From the NCBI RefSeq assembly GCF_003946405.1, contig NZ_RHOG01000029.1, positions 1-37,913 on the forward strand: a stretch of 37,913 nucleotides of DNA, given 5' to 3'. The position numbers and the translations under genes were made by a program. Positions within the stretch are counted from its first letter, which is position 1. Every line of letters starts with the position of its first letter. Positions 24,275-32,285 of this stretch are shown here, piece after piece. The notes under the pieces were generated by a model. That model worked only from the letters and a program-made list of their open reading frames with translations, was not told where the DNA came from and made no database searches. This DNA is from Lacticaseibacillus yichunensis. Its GTDB lineage: Bacteria > Bacillota > Bacilli > Lactobacillales > Lactobacillaceae.

Positions 24275-26284
24275 TTAATTCTCCGCCTGCTCTTCGGCGA
24301 TCGCCTCGCGCAGCATCGTCGTCACCTGCGTCACGGTCTTGCCTTCGATCTGGGTGGCGGCATTGCTCAAATGGCCGCCGCCGCCGAGCCTTTCCATGAT
24401 CACTTGGACGTTGATGTCGCCCAGCGAGCGCGCGGAGACGCCAATGCGATTATCCGGCCGCCGCGTCACCACGAAGCTGGCCTCGATGCCATTGAGCGAC
24501 AGCAAGGTGTCGGCCGCCTGCGCCGCAATCACCGGATCATAAGACTTGGTCTCTTCTCCTGTACATAATGCCATATTCGCCGTGATCATTTCAACGCTGT
24601 CGATCAAGTGATTCTTTTGAATGTACGCGTCGACATTTTCCTTCAATAGATTTTGCGTCAGCAGCGAATCCGCGCCATTTGAGCGCAGGTAGCTGGCCGC
24701 ATCGAAAGTCCGTGTCCCGGTTCGCAGGGAAAAATTATGGGTGTCCACAGTGATCCCGGCCAGCATCGCCGTCGCCTCCAGCTTATTGAGCCCTGCCACA
24801 TTGGTCGGCTGGTACTCAAACATCTCGGCGATCAGCTCGCAAGTCGAGCTCGCATACGGCTCAATGTAGACGAGCATCGGATTATCCGGGAACTCCTCGC
24901 CGCGGCGATGGTGATCGATGATGACGGTGCGGGCGGCGAGGCGGTCATAAAGGGCCGGCGCGCCGGTGATGGTTGGCTTACTGTGATCGACCATCACGAA
25001 GAGGCTCTGCCCGGTGGCCTGCGCCAGCGCGGCTTCCGGGGTAATGATGGCATTGGCCGTGTCGGGATCTTTGCCGATCAGCTGCATCAGGCGCTGGACA
25101 TCTGAATGCAATTGATCCGGCTCGATCACCACGTAACATTCTTTGCCATTCATTTGCGCGATGCGCCGAATCCCGAGCGCCGCCCCGACTGAATCCATGT
25201 CGGGCCGCTGGTGACCGGTGACGAAGATCTTGTCGGTCTGTTTAAACAGCTCCTGCAGGGCGCCCGAGATCATTCTGGCCCGCACGCGGGTCCGTTTTTC
25301 CATCGGGTTGGTCTTGCCGCCGTAAAAGCGCGCCTGTTCATTTTTCGCCCGCACAACGACCTGGTCGCCGCCGCGACCAAGCGCGAGGTCCAAGTTGGAC
25401 TGCGACGTCAGCGCCAGTTGGCCCAAGTCGGCCTCGCCATAAGCGATACCCACGGACAGGGTCAGCGGGAAGTTCTGCTTAGATGTCTCCTCGCGAATCA
25501 CATCGAGAATGTGGAATTTATCCTTCTCCACCTTTTTCAAGGCGCGGACATATGCGATCAGCAAAAAGCGGTCATCACCGATGCGTTTGACGAACATCCC
25601 GAAGTTATTCGCCCAGTCGGTCAGCTGGTTGGTGACATAGCTGTTGAGCGTTGAACGCGCTTGATCCTCCATAGTCTGGGTCAACTCGTCGTAATTATCC
25701 AAAAAGATCTGGCCGATCGCCACACGCTCCTCGGCCGCCTGGGCTTCGATCTGCGCATAGCGGGTAATATCCATTAAATAGACGACGCCGATGCTTTTTT
25801 GAATGATCATCTCGAATTCATGATCGCCCCAGTGGATCTTCTGCCGCTCATTGGACTCCTGCTTGCCGGCGACGAGTTCGGCCAGCGCTGGGTCAACCAC
25901 CGAAAGCGGTTGGCCAAGGAAATCCTGGTCGCCGAAATATTGCTGCAGATAGGGATTGGCCCATTCAATGTTCAGCCGGTCGTCGTAGATCAAGATTCCG
26001 ACCGGCATCTTGATCAGGGCCTCTTGTTCCCCTCGCTTGATGCGGTACGACAGATCCGAGATGTATTTATTGGTATTCGCGGTGATGGTCGCCAAGGCGT
26101 AAAAGACGGCCGCGACCAACCCGATCAGAAAGAGTAAGAGCAAGACCGCCACCAGCGGGCGAATAAAAAAGGCGACGATCACGTCAAGCGCGGCCAAGAC
26201 CAGCATGACGGCTGAGACGATCAGCAGCCGTTCATCTTCCAAAAATGCTGGCAGCTTGATGCGCGCAAATAGTTTTTTCATCAT
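24275..26284 (-). CDS. gdpP: Cyclic-di-AMP phosphodiesterase GdpP
   Basis: This membrane-bound enzyme cleaves c-di-AMP to pApA and so controls potassium transport, osmotic balance and wall stress. The 669-residue protein has two N-terminal membrane helices (~19-70), a PAS-like domain (~85-170) and a degenerate GGDEF domain (~175-315; the active motif is replaced by GRGGDQ). A DHH/DHHA1 phosphoesterase follows, with metal-binding motifs HQRPDMDS (~358-365), DHS (~433-435) and DHH (~457-459) and the C-terminal GGGGH. All catalytic motifs look intact. I chose the ATG at 26284, preceded by AAAGTGAG; a GTG three codons upstream is the alternative. Confidence 0.96.
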   Translation of the reverse strand: MMKKLFARIKLPAFLEDERLLIVSAVMLVLAALDVIVAFFIRPLVAVLLLLFLIGLVAAVFYALATITANTNKYISDLSYRIKRGEQEALIKMPVGILIYDDRLNIEWANPYLQQYFGDQDFLGQPLSVVDPALAELVAGKQESNERQKIHWGDHEFEMIIQKSIGVVYLMDITRYAQIEAQAAEERVAIGQIFLDNYDELTQTMEDQARSTLNSYVTNQLTDWANNFGMFVKRIGDDRFLLIAYVRALKKVEKDKFHILDVIREETSKQNFPLTLSVGIAYGEADLGQLALTSQSNLDLALGRGGDQVVVRAKNEQARFYGGKTNPMEKRTRVRARMISGALQELFKQTDKIFVTGHQRPDMDSVGAALGIRRIAQMNGKECYVVIEPDQLHSDVQRLMQLIGKDPDTANAIITPEAALAQATGQSLFVMVDHSKPTITGAPALYDRLAARTVIIDHHRRGEEFPDNPMLVYIEPYASSTCELIAEMFEYQPTNVAGLNKLEATAMLAGITVDTHNFSLRTGTRTFDAASYLRSNGADSLLTQNLLKENVDAYIQKNHLIDSVEMITANMALCTGEETKSYDPVIAAQAADTLLSLNGIEASFVVTRRPDNRIGVSARSLGDINVQVIMERLGGGGHLSNAATQIEGKTVTQVTTMLREAIAEEQAEN

Positions 26285-26324
26285 AACGCTCACTTTCGCT
26301 GAGTCTCAATTTAGGGAATCTTAA

Positions 26325-26336
26325 GTAATTCTACCA
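26325..26336 (-). promoter_or_regulatory. Possible gdpP promoter (extended -10)
   Basis: On the minus strand TGGTAGAAT matches an extended -10 element (TGnTATAAT with one change) about 45 bases before the gdpP start; no clear -35 box. Confidence 0.4.
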
Positions 26337-26543
26337 TACTTGGCCAAGCCCTGCCCTTTGTCCGAATTTCAAACCAGGGTGCGCGGAATGTCCCCGGTCA
26401 GCCCAAATGAATCGACGGGCAGCAATCACGACTGCCAAGGCCAAAAAGTCCACCTGTCGCCATGATAATTTTGTTTTTAAATGACAAAATATAATTGTTA
26501 GTAATGTTTATCAAAATTGACTAATGGTCAGAATCGGCCAGAA

Positions 26544-26570
26544 TGTTCATTAGCGCTAAAATAATGAACA
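26544..26570. repeat. Perfect 9-bp inverted repeat in the gdpP-upstream region
   Basis: TGTTCATTA (26544-26552) and TAATGAACA (26562-26570) flank nine bases. There is no T tract, so a regulator-binding site is more likely than a terminator. It lies ~110 bases upstream of the ncRNA promoter. Confidence 0.5.
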
Positions 26571-26654
26571 AATCAGCCAAGATCGTCAACACACTCGATC
26601 GAATCTCAAAACTATTTTTACGAATATTGAACCGAAAAATCACCATCTAAACCG

Positions 26655-26683
26655 TTGATGTATCCGCTTACGCGCGTTATACT
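26655..26683 (+). promoter_or_regulatory. Promoter of the candidate structured RNA
   Basis: TTGATG (26655-26660), exactly 17 bases, then TATACT (26678-26683). Transcription would begin near 26690 with no ribosome binding site or plausible reading frame following. Confidence 0.65.
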
Positions 26684-26689
26684 GATTTC

Positions 26690-27076
26690 GACACTGAGAG
26701 GCGTGGAGGAGCTGGCCACGAGTTTTCTCCCAGCGTCGGTCAGTCCGGCGGGAGACAACCCGCGACCCACCCCGAGCGACGCAATGACGGTCACCTGTAC
26801 GATGTTGGGTGACCCAAAGGGAGAAACGGACCCAGTGCTGAAAGGCACCGGAAAATGTACCACCCGTATTTCTAACTGAATAAGTTCCCCGAACACCGAC
26901 GGGAGGAATCTCGAAAATGAAGAGGGAAAGGGATCCAACCTAAAATTTGGCAGGTCGGAGGAGACTTCGGCCTGTTTGCTGTGCAATGGAATAACTTGGC
27001 GACGGATCGACGCGGCCAAGTACCAATCAGCGCGATTCGAAAAGGCCTGAGCGAATTTTTGCTCAGGCCTTTTTTC
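26690..27076 (+). ncRNA. Candidate structured non-coding RNA, about 390 nt, family not recognised
   Basis: A promoter at 26655-26683 and an intrinsic terminator at 27040-27075 frame a stretch with no credible protein gene but many strong stems. They are CGTGG/CCACG (26702-26706, 26716-26720), TCTCCC/GGGAGA (26726-26731, 26750-26755) and GGTCACC/GGTGACC (26789-26795, 26808-26814). AGAAACGG pairs with CCGTATTTCT (26822-26829, 26864-26873, two-base bulge) and encloses GTGC/GCAC. CAGGTCG pairs with CGGCCTG (26951-26957, 26968-26974), and ACTTGGC with GCCAAGT (26994-27000, 27015-27021). I compared it by eye with RNase P RNA, tmRNA, 6S RNA, SRP RNA and T-box leaders and found none of their conserved motifs. 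Function unknown. Confidence 0.6.
27040..27075. terminator. Terminator of the candidate RNA, also usable by niaP
   Basis: AAAAGGCCTGAGC (27040-27052) pairs with GCTCAGGCCTTTT (27061-27073) across an eight-base loop. The plus strand ends in six T residues and the minus strand in four, so it can end the RNA and the niaP transcript from opposite sides. Confidence 0.88.
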
Positions 27077-27139
27077 GTGGCTTCCGATTATCGGCGATGC
27101 CTCAAGGTCAGGCGGCGCTTGATAGAGACGTAGCCACCC

Positions 27140-28351
27140 TCAGCGCGCCTTGACCAAGGTCTCGCGGCCCAGCCACGCGACCGCCGCCGCACCGATCAGG
27201 ACAGCCGCCGTGAACAGCCCAAAGATCGCGGTGAATGAGACCCCGCTGGCCACCATCGCGCCCGTTGCCAGCGGGCCAACGATGCCGCCCAGCCGACCGA
27301 CCCCAGCCGCCATGCCGGAGCCACTGCTGCGAATGCTGTCTGGATATTGTTCCGGCGAATACGCGTACAAGGCACCCCATGCCCCCAAGTTGAAGAACGA
27401 AAGCAACGCCCCAGCCGTCAAGAGCATCGCCAGGTTGGCTGCGGCGCCAAACGCAAGCGCCGACAATTCGGTACCGGTCAAAAAGACGATGAGGACCGGC
27501 TTGCGGCCCCATTTTTCGATCAGCCAAGCGGCGACAAAATAGCCAGGCAGTTGGGCCAAGGTCATCAGCAAGGTGTAGCCAAAACTATGGATCAAGTCAT
27601 AGCCGCGCAGCACCATCACACTCGGCAGCCACAAGAACATCCCATAATAGGAAAAGACGACCATGAACCAGACGATCCAGAGCATGGCTGTCGCTCGCCG
27701 TAATTGCGGTTGCCATAGCGCGCGTAACGCACTGAAAAAGCTGCGACGCTGCGGTTTTTCCGCTTCAAAGACCGGCGATTCGTTGATGCCGCCGCGGAAA
27801 TACAAGGCATAAAGCGCCGTGCATCCGGTGATCAGGACACTCACACGCCAGCCCCAATGCGGAATGACAAAATAGGAGACCAGCGCGGCAAGCAGCCAGC
27901 CCACCGCCCAAAAGCTTTCAAGCAGGACCACGCTGCGGCCGCGATGTTGTGGCGCCACGCTTTCCGACACGAGCGTCGAGGCAACCGGCAATTCACCGCC
28001 GAGGCCAGCCCCGATGATGAACCGCAGCGCCATGAACATCACATAACCATTTGCCAACGCCGACAGGGCCGACCCCATTGAAAAGACCAACAGGGTGATG
28101 ATCAGCACAGCTTTGCGCCCGATCCGATCCGCCATCATCCCAAAAAGGACGGCGCCGAGTGCCATCCCCAGCGAGGAGATACTGCCAATCAAGCCACTTT
28201 GCGTCGCCGTCAGATGCCATTCAGGCGCGACCGCGGCCAAAATAAAGGACAACATCCCCACATCCATGGCGTCAAAGAGCCACGCCACCCCAACACCAGT
28301 GATCAAACGCGCATGTTGCCACAGCGAAGGCGCCGTTTTTGATTCTTCCAT
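27140..28351 (-). CDS. niaP: Niacin transporter NiaP (major facilitator superfamily)
   Basis: This 12-helix membrane protein imports nicotinate or nicotinamide. The 403-residue sequence closely follows Bacillus subtilis NiaP (YceI) as I remember it: GVAWLFDAMDVGMLSFI near the N-terminus, GADRIGRK-like FGMMADRIGRKAVL, GAGLGGELPVASTLVSE, LLESFWAVGWLLAALVSYF, FSYYGMFLWLPSVM and LSFFNLGAWGALYAYSPEQYP. Lactobacilli usually cannot make NAD de novo, so uptake is essential. GGAGG lies ten bases before the ATG. It follows its repressor gene niaR and has operator-like TGTCTTGACA sequences upstream. Confidence 0.92.
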   Translation of the reverse strand: MEESKTAPSLWQHARLITGVGVAWLFDAMDVGMLSFILAAVAPEWHLTATQSGLIGSISSLGMALGAVLFGMMADRIGRKAVLIITLLVFSMGSALSALANGYVMFMALRFIIGAGLGGELPVASTLVSESVAPQHRGRSVVLLESFWAVGWLLAALVSYFVIPHWGWRVSVLITGCTALYALYFRGGINESPVFEAEKPQRRSFFSALRALWQPQLRRATAMLWIVWFMVVFSYYGMFLWLPSVMVLRGYDLIHSFGYTLLMTLAQLPGYFVAAWLIEKWGRKPVLIVFLTGTELSALAFGAAANLAMLLTAGALLSFFNLGAWGALYAYSPEQYPDSIRSSGSGMAAGVGRLGGIVGPLATGAMVASGVSFTAIFGLFTAAVLIGAAAVAWLGRETLVKAR

Positions 28352-28380
28352 GAGCCAATCTCCTCCAAGAAAAAAGAGGG

Positions 28381-28390
28381 TGTCAAGACA
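28381..28390. promoter_or_regulatory. NiaR operator, niaP-proximal copy
   Basis: TGTCAAGACA on the plus strand, identical to the copy upstream of niaR, lies 30 bases before the niaP start codon. Together with the inverted copy at 28426-28435 it can form a long-looped hairpin with AGAGGGT/ACCCTCT extensions, followed on the minus strand by six T residues. Confidence 0.65.
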
Positions 28391-28425
28391 TCCTCCGAAT
28401 TGGCTCTATTTTCCGGGAAATAAGG

Positions 28426-28436
28426 TGTCTTGTCAA
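28426..28436. promoter_or_regulatory. NiaR operator overlapping the niaP -35 box and the niaR stop codon
   Basis: TGTCTTGTCA (28426-28435) differs by one base from the inverse of the other operators. On the minus strand its edge forms a consensus TTGACA -35 box (28431-28436); a weak GAAAAT -10 lies 17 bases downstream. The niaR TGA stop (28433-28435) is inside it. Confidence 0.6.
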
Positions 28437-28954
28437 CCCTCTTCGTATAAATAACCCGCATTTCTTAGGGCTGTTTTGACCGCGGTCAACTGAGCCGGGG
28501 TGCTGTAGGCGATCGTGTGCAAATGCACCCCGCCTGTCAGCTCAGATAACAGCTTAGCCGGATGTTGACGTAGATGGGCCATGAACAGCGTGATATCGGT
28601 CTGGGTGCGGATCTGCAGCTGGCCGCGCAGCTCACCATACACCGGATGATCCACCGCGACATCTAGCAGCGCAGCGCCCGTCGCCACGATCAGCGACATC
28701 TCGTCTTCCGTCTGGGCCGGGGTGTGGCGGCACACGATCACCGCCTGCTGTTCCCCGCTAGCGGTTCGCTGGTACTGATAGCCCTGGGGCGTTGCGATGA
28801 CTTGATCGCCGTGTGCACGCATCAAGGCGATATCCCCGACCACCGTCTGCCGACTGACGCCAAATCGCTTGGCAAAAGTCGTCGCCGAGATCGCCTCCGT
28901 TGCTTCACTCAAGGCAGCCTGAATCTGGGCGCGCCGCTCTGCATTCGTCAACAT
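28433..28954 (-). CDS. niaR: Niacin-responsive transcriptional repressor NiaR
   Basis: The 173-residue protein has an N-terminal winged helix-turn-helix (ISATTFAKRFGVSRQTVVGDIALMRAHG, ~22-49) and a C-terminal 3H domain named for three conserved histidines, here in VDHPVYGEL, LFMAHLRQHP and GGVHLHTIAY. In Bacillus (YrxA) and relatives NiaR binds nicotinate and then represses niacin uptake and NAD synthesis genes. AGGAG lies eight bases before the ATG. TGTCTTGACA-type sites occur upstream of this gene and between it and niaP, so it probably represses both. Confidence 0.93.
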   Translation of the reverse strand: MLTNAERRAQIQAALSEATEAISATTFAKRFGVSRQTVVGDIALMRAHGDQVIATPQGYQYQRTASGEQQAVIVCRHTPAQTEDEMSLIVATGAALLDVAVDHPVYGELRGQLQIRTQTDITLFMAHLRQHPAKLLSELTGGVHLHTIAYSTPAQLTAVKTALRNAGYLYEEG

Positions 28955-28993
28955 AAAACCAGCTCCTTTTCTACTTACGACATTGTGTTCTTT

Positions 28994-29025
28994 CAGTGTA
29001 CCGCGCGCCGGCTGTCAAGACAACG
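28994..29025 (-). promoter_or_regulatory. niaR promoter with NiaR operator
   Basis: The palindrome TGTCAAGACA at 29013-29022 overlaps a possible TTGTCT -35 box; TACACT follows 17 bases later on the minus strand. Repressor binding would block its own transcription. Confidence 0.55.
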
Positions 29026-29030
29026 GCCGC

Positions 29031-29071
29031 AAAAAGACCCGGGTCAAAATTTCTGACTCAGGTCTTTTTTG
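29031..29071. terminator. Bidirectional terminator upstream of niaR
   Basis: A 16-bp stem (one mismatch and one wobble) with A and T tracts at its ends (AAAAAGACC ... GGTCTTTTTT). It can end the P-type ATPase transcript, ~320 bases after its stop codon, and shields niaR. Confidence 0.8.
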
Positions 29072-29108
29072 GTGGGAATGAAATGTGGCTTTTGGAGACG
29101 GATCCGGT

Positions 29109-29390
29109 GACCCGCCGTCCCGCGCGCTTCGCACCCTATTCCAGTTGGGCTTCGGTGCGCACAGCGGGTACATCTAACTGTCTCGGGCACTCGAGGCAAA
29201 GAACGCCTCAAGCGCTCCGAGCCAAGTTAGCTGACCCGCCGTCCCGCGCACCTCCGCACCCTATTCCAGTTGGGCGCCGCGTGGCAGGTCTGAGACATCT
29301 AGTCGTCCCGGTCGCCTGATGGCTAAGTGCGCCATCAAACGCCCGGGCCGCACTAGCTGCACAGACCTAAACGCCGCGCTTCGCACCCTA
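29109..29390. repeat. Diverged non-coding direct repeats, 124-bp spacing, beside the ATPase gene
   Basis: GACCCGCCGTCCCGCGC begins copies at 29109 and 29233; both continue, after a few changes, with CGCACCCTATTCCAGTTGGGC. A third, partial copy (CGCGCTTCGCACCCTAATCC, from ~29374) supplies the TAG stop codon of the ATPase gene. A related CCGCACCCTTTCC lies near 32203-32216 upstream of the ATPase. No reading frame with a ribosome binding site is present in 29072-29387. Confidence 0.6.
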
Positions 29391-32093
29391 ATCCTTTTCC
29401 GCCTTAAAATGCGGTTTCGCCGCTTCTTTGGCATAGGCGAGGCGGATCAGCTTATCGATCTCGGTGACGACCAAGACAATAAAGCCGATTGCAATCGCGA
29501 TGCCCCATTCGCGCAGGGACATGCCGGAAGTGCCCATCACATTTTGCATGAACGGCACGTAGGTCAAAATCAGCTGCAACACCATCATGAGGCCGATGAT
29601 CGCATAGGCCATCGGGTTGGTGAAGAGCTGCTTGGAAAACGCCGGGGCCTTGGTGCGAATGTTGAACAGGTAGAAGATCTTCCCGAGAATGACGATGTTG
29701 ACCATCATCGTCGAGGCGGTGGCCGCATCCACGATGCCGCGGCTGAGCAGATAGTCATGGGCGATCAGGCCCAGGCCAGAGATCAGCACCGACACATAAA
29801 TGAGTTGGAAAATATCGTGCTTGTTCATCATGCCGGCCGTGTTCGAGCGCGGCGGCCGTTCCATGATGCCCGGTTCCGCGGGCTCGAAGATAAACGCAAA
29901 CTGAATGGTGATCGCCGAGACCATGTTGATCCACAGCATCTGCGGGGCATTCAGCGGCATGGCATCCTGCGTGAGCACGGTAAAGGCGATGATCAACCCT
30001 TCGGCAAAACTGGTCGGTAGCAGGAACAACACACTCTTTTTCAAGTTGTCATAAATGCGCCGGCCTTGGGCGATCGCTTTTTCCATCGTGGTGAACTTGT
30101 CATCCGTCAAAATAATATCGGCGGCATCCTTTGCCACATCAGTCCCGGACACACCCATGGCAACGCCGACATCCGCTTTTTTCAGCGCCGGGGCGTCATT
30201 GACCCCGTCGCCGACCATCGCGGTGACGTTGCCGGCTTCTTGCAAGGCGGTCACGATCGCCAGCTTATCGGCCGGCGTCGTGCGCGCGAACACATCCGCA
30301 GTGGTCATCGCCTGAAAACGCGCGGCGTCGTCCATTTGGGCCAGTTCGGTTCCTGTGACGACGCGCGGGCGCTTGGCGATGCCCAAGGTGGCGGCGATCG
30401 CGCTGGCTGTTTCCGGGTGGTCCCCGGTGATCATGACAACGCGCACGCCGGCCTTATGCATCTGCTTGATCGAGGCGATCACCTCATCGCGCGGCGGATC
30501 GATCAACGCGGCAATGCCCAGGAACTGCATCCCTTCTTCGCAAAGCGGCAAGGTGATCTCATTCACCTCGGGGCCGACAACTTTTTCCGCCACCGCGATG
30601 ACACGCTGGCCACCGCGAGACAATTTCGACGTCAGCGCCAGGTAGGTCTCTTCGTCAAAATGCGGATCCGCGTTTTTCGCCATCGGGAAGACCTTATCGG
30701 GAGAGCCCTTCAGGTAGATCTTGCGCGTGCCATCCGGCAATTCGACCAGCTTCGCCATGTAGCGATAATCCGAATCAAATGGCAAAAAGTCGAGCTCTTC
30801 GCCGGCAGGGTCGGCGTCAAACCCCTTTTGATAGGCGGTCATAAAGGCGCCATCAGTCGGCTCCCCGTTGATCTCATACACCCCGTCGACCTCGGCCAAG
30901 GTGGTGTCGTTTGCCTGGAAGCCTGCGATCAGCAGCTCCTGCAGATCCGCCTGATCCGCTGGCGAGACCGCCGCCCCATCCAGCATAAACTGGCCGGTCG
31001 GCGCATAGCCGGTGCCAGTGACTGCATAATGATGCGCCGGCGTGATCACGTCGGTCATCGTCATTTCGTTTTTCGTCAGCGTCCCTGTTTTATCAGTGGC
31101 AATGACGTCAACGGAGCCCAAGGTCTCGGCGCCAGGCAGTGTTTTGACGATGGTGTTGTTGTGCTTGGCCATGTTCTGCATGCCCATCGCCAGAACCACC
31201 GAAGTCGTCGCCGGAAGCCCTTCAGGAAGCGAGCCGACGATCATCGTCACCACGGCCAGGGCCAGGGTGCCAACGGTGTAGCGGCCGGTGAATAACCCGA
31301 AAATAAAGAGTGCAACGGCAAACACGAGAATCCCAATAGAGATCCCTTTGCCGATGCCATCGAGTTCCTTCATTAATGGGGAACGGCCTTTGCGGACATC
31401 CGCCACGGCTTGGGAGATCTTCCCAAGTTCGGTGTGGATCCCGGTCGCCACCACGATGCCCATGCCGGAACCTGACGCGACAGCCGTCGAGGCAAATGCC
31501 ATGTTCGACTGTTCGGCCAGCGGCACATCGCCTACCAGCGGCTCGATCTGTTTTTCGACCGAGTTCGATTCGCCAGTCAGCGCCGATTCCATCATGGTCA
31601 GGTTATCGACATCAAACAGCCGCAGATCGGCCGGCACATTGTCTCCTGCTTCGAGGAAAACAACATCCCCCGTCACAAGATCCGCCGTGTCGACATCGAC
31701 GCGCTGGCCATCGCGATAAACCGTGGCGGTGTGCGCCAGCATCTGTTTGATCTTCTCCAGCGCATTGCTGGCGTTGACCTCTTGAAAATAACCGATAAAC
31801 GCGTTGATCACGATGACCAACGCAATAATGATCGTATCCGTCATGAGCCCCATAATGCTGGTCATAATGGCCGCCCCAATCAAAATATAAATGATCAGGT
31901 TGTTGAACTGGCGGATAAAAGTGACCCATTTAGGTGTGACGTGCGACTCCAACGCGTTTGGCCCATTTATTGCCAAGCGCTTTTTTGCGTCCTCGCTGCT
32001 CAATCCTGCTTCTAGATCGGGCACGTGCAATTCCTGTTGGATCGTCGGGACATCTACATGGGTCAGCGACCTATGTTCACCGGGATCGTCCAT
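29388..32093 (-). CDS. Class II P-type cation-transporting ATPase
   Basis: The 901-residue membrane pump uses ATP to move cations. The actuator loop TGES is at 173-176, the M4 motif PEGLP at 290-294, and the phosphorylated Asp is in DKTGTLT (Asp334). KGSPD is the nucleotide-binding site and GDGVNDAP the hinge; ten membrane helices are expected. The N-terminal domain and layout match PacL/SERCA-type pumps. In M6 the protein reads NMVSAITIQ where SERCA has NLVTDGLPA, so the Asp that binds both calcium ions is missing and calcium specificity is doubtful. AAGGATG precedes the ATG. The gene is monocistronic and divergent from ktrBA, so a role in ion balance is plausible. Confidence 0.93.
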   Translation of the reverse strand: MDDPGEHRSLTHVDVPTIQQELHVPDLEAGLSSEDAKKRLAINGPNALESHVTPKWVTFIRQFNNLIIYILIGAAIMTSIMGLMTDTIIIALVIVINAFIGYFQEVNASNALEKIKQMLAHTATVYRDGQRVDVDTADLVTGDVVFLEAGDNVPADLRLFDVDNLTMMESALTGESNSVEKQIEPLVGDVPLAEQSNMAFASTAVASGSGMGIVVATGIHTELGKISQAVADVRKGRSPLMKELDGIGKGISIGILVFAVALFIFGLFTGRYTVGTLALAVVTMIVGSLPEGLPATTSVVLAMGMQNMAKHNNTIVKTLPGAETLGSVDVIATDKTGTLTKNEMTMTDVITPAHHYAVTGTGYAPTGQFMLDGAAVSPADQADLQELLIAGFQANDTTLAEVDGVYEINGEPTDGAFMTAYQKGFDADPAGEELDFLPFDSDYRYMAKLVELPDGTRKIYLKGSPDKVFPMAKNADPHFDEETYLALTSKLSRGGQRVIAVAEKVVGPEVNEITLPLCEEGMQFLGIAALIDPPRDEVIASIKQMHKAGVRVVMITGDHPETASAIAATLGIAKRPRVVTGTELAQMDDAARFQAMTTADVFARTTPADKLAIVTALQEAGNVTAMVGDGVNDAPALKKADVGVAMGVSGTDVAKDAADIILTDDKFTTMEKAIAQGRRIYDNLKKSVLFLLPTSFAEGLIIAFTVLTQDAMPLNAPQMLWINMVSAITIQFAFIFEPAEPGIMERPPRSNTAGMMNKHDIFQLIYVSVLISGLGLIAHDYLLSRGIVDAATASTMMVNIVILGKIFYLFNIRTKAPAFSKQLFTNPMAYAIIGLMMVLQLILTYVPFMQNVMGTSGMSLREWGIAIAIGFIVLVVTEIDKLIRLAYAKEAAKPHFKAEKD

Positions 32094-32153
32094 AAATCAT
32101 CATCCTTTTTGTCAATATGAATTTGGCTCTCGCCATAGGGTTGAACATAACTA

Positions 32154-32182
32154 ATTTTATAGTAACCCCGCGTCGCACGCAA
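32154..32182 (-). promoter_or_regulatory. Possible ATPase promoter
   Basis: On the minus strand TTGCGT (32177-32182), a 17-base spacer and TAAAAT (32154-32159) lie ~65 bases before the start codon. Confidence 0.4.
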
Positions 32183-32223
32183 CCAGTCTTGCGCGCCCCG
32201 CGCCGCACCCTTTCCCGATGCGG

Positions 32224-32252
32224 TTGCGCTTTCAAGCCGGTTTGGGTATGGT
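32224..32252 (+). promoter_or_regulatory. Possible ktrBA promoter
   Basis: TTGCGC (32224-32229), a 17-base spacer and TATGGT (32247-32252), ~30 bases before the ktrB start. Both boxes are weak. Confidence 0.35.
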
Positions 32253-32285
32253 TGAGTTAACGATCTGACCGAAAGAAGGCGGCCT

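Noticed and set aside
26690-26705. Similarity of the RNA 5' end (ATTTCGACAC) to the tmRNA GATTCGACAGG motif
   Set aside because: No alanine-tRNA-like 3' end, CCA or tag reading frame is present.
26845-26875. T-box-like GGGTGGTAC on the minus strand
   Set aside because: The conserved continuation of the T-box sequence is absent, no terminator follows and the next gene is gdpP, not an amino-acid gene.
26655-26879. 74-codon open frame on the plus strand
   Set aside because: Its start codon is the -35 box of the promoter, so the predicted transcript does not contain it.
26618-27019. 133-codon open frame on the minus strand inside the candidate RNA region
   Set aside because: It starts at a TTG with no ribosome binding site, has no recognisable domain, and runs opposite to the promoter and the stronger terminator.
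30066-31295. 409-codon open frame opposite the P-type ATPase
   Set aside because: It is rich in Arg, His, Gly and Asp as expected for the complement of a GC-rich gene; the ATPase on the other strand is unmistakable.
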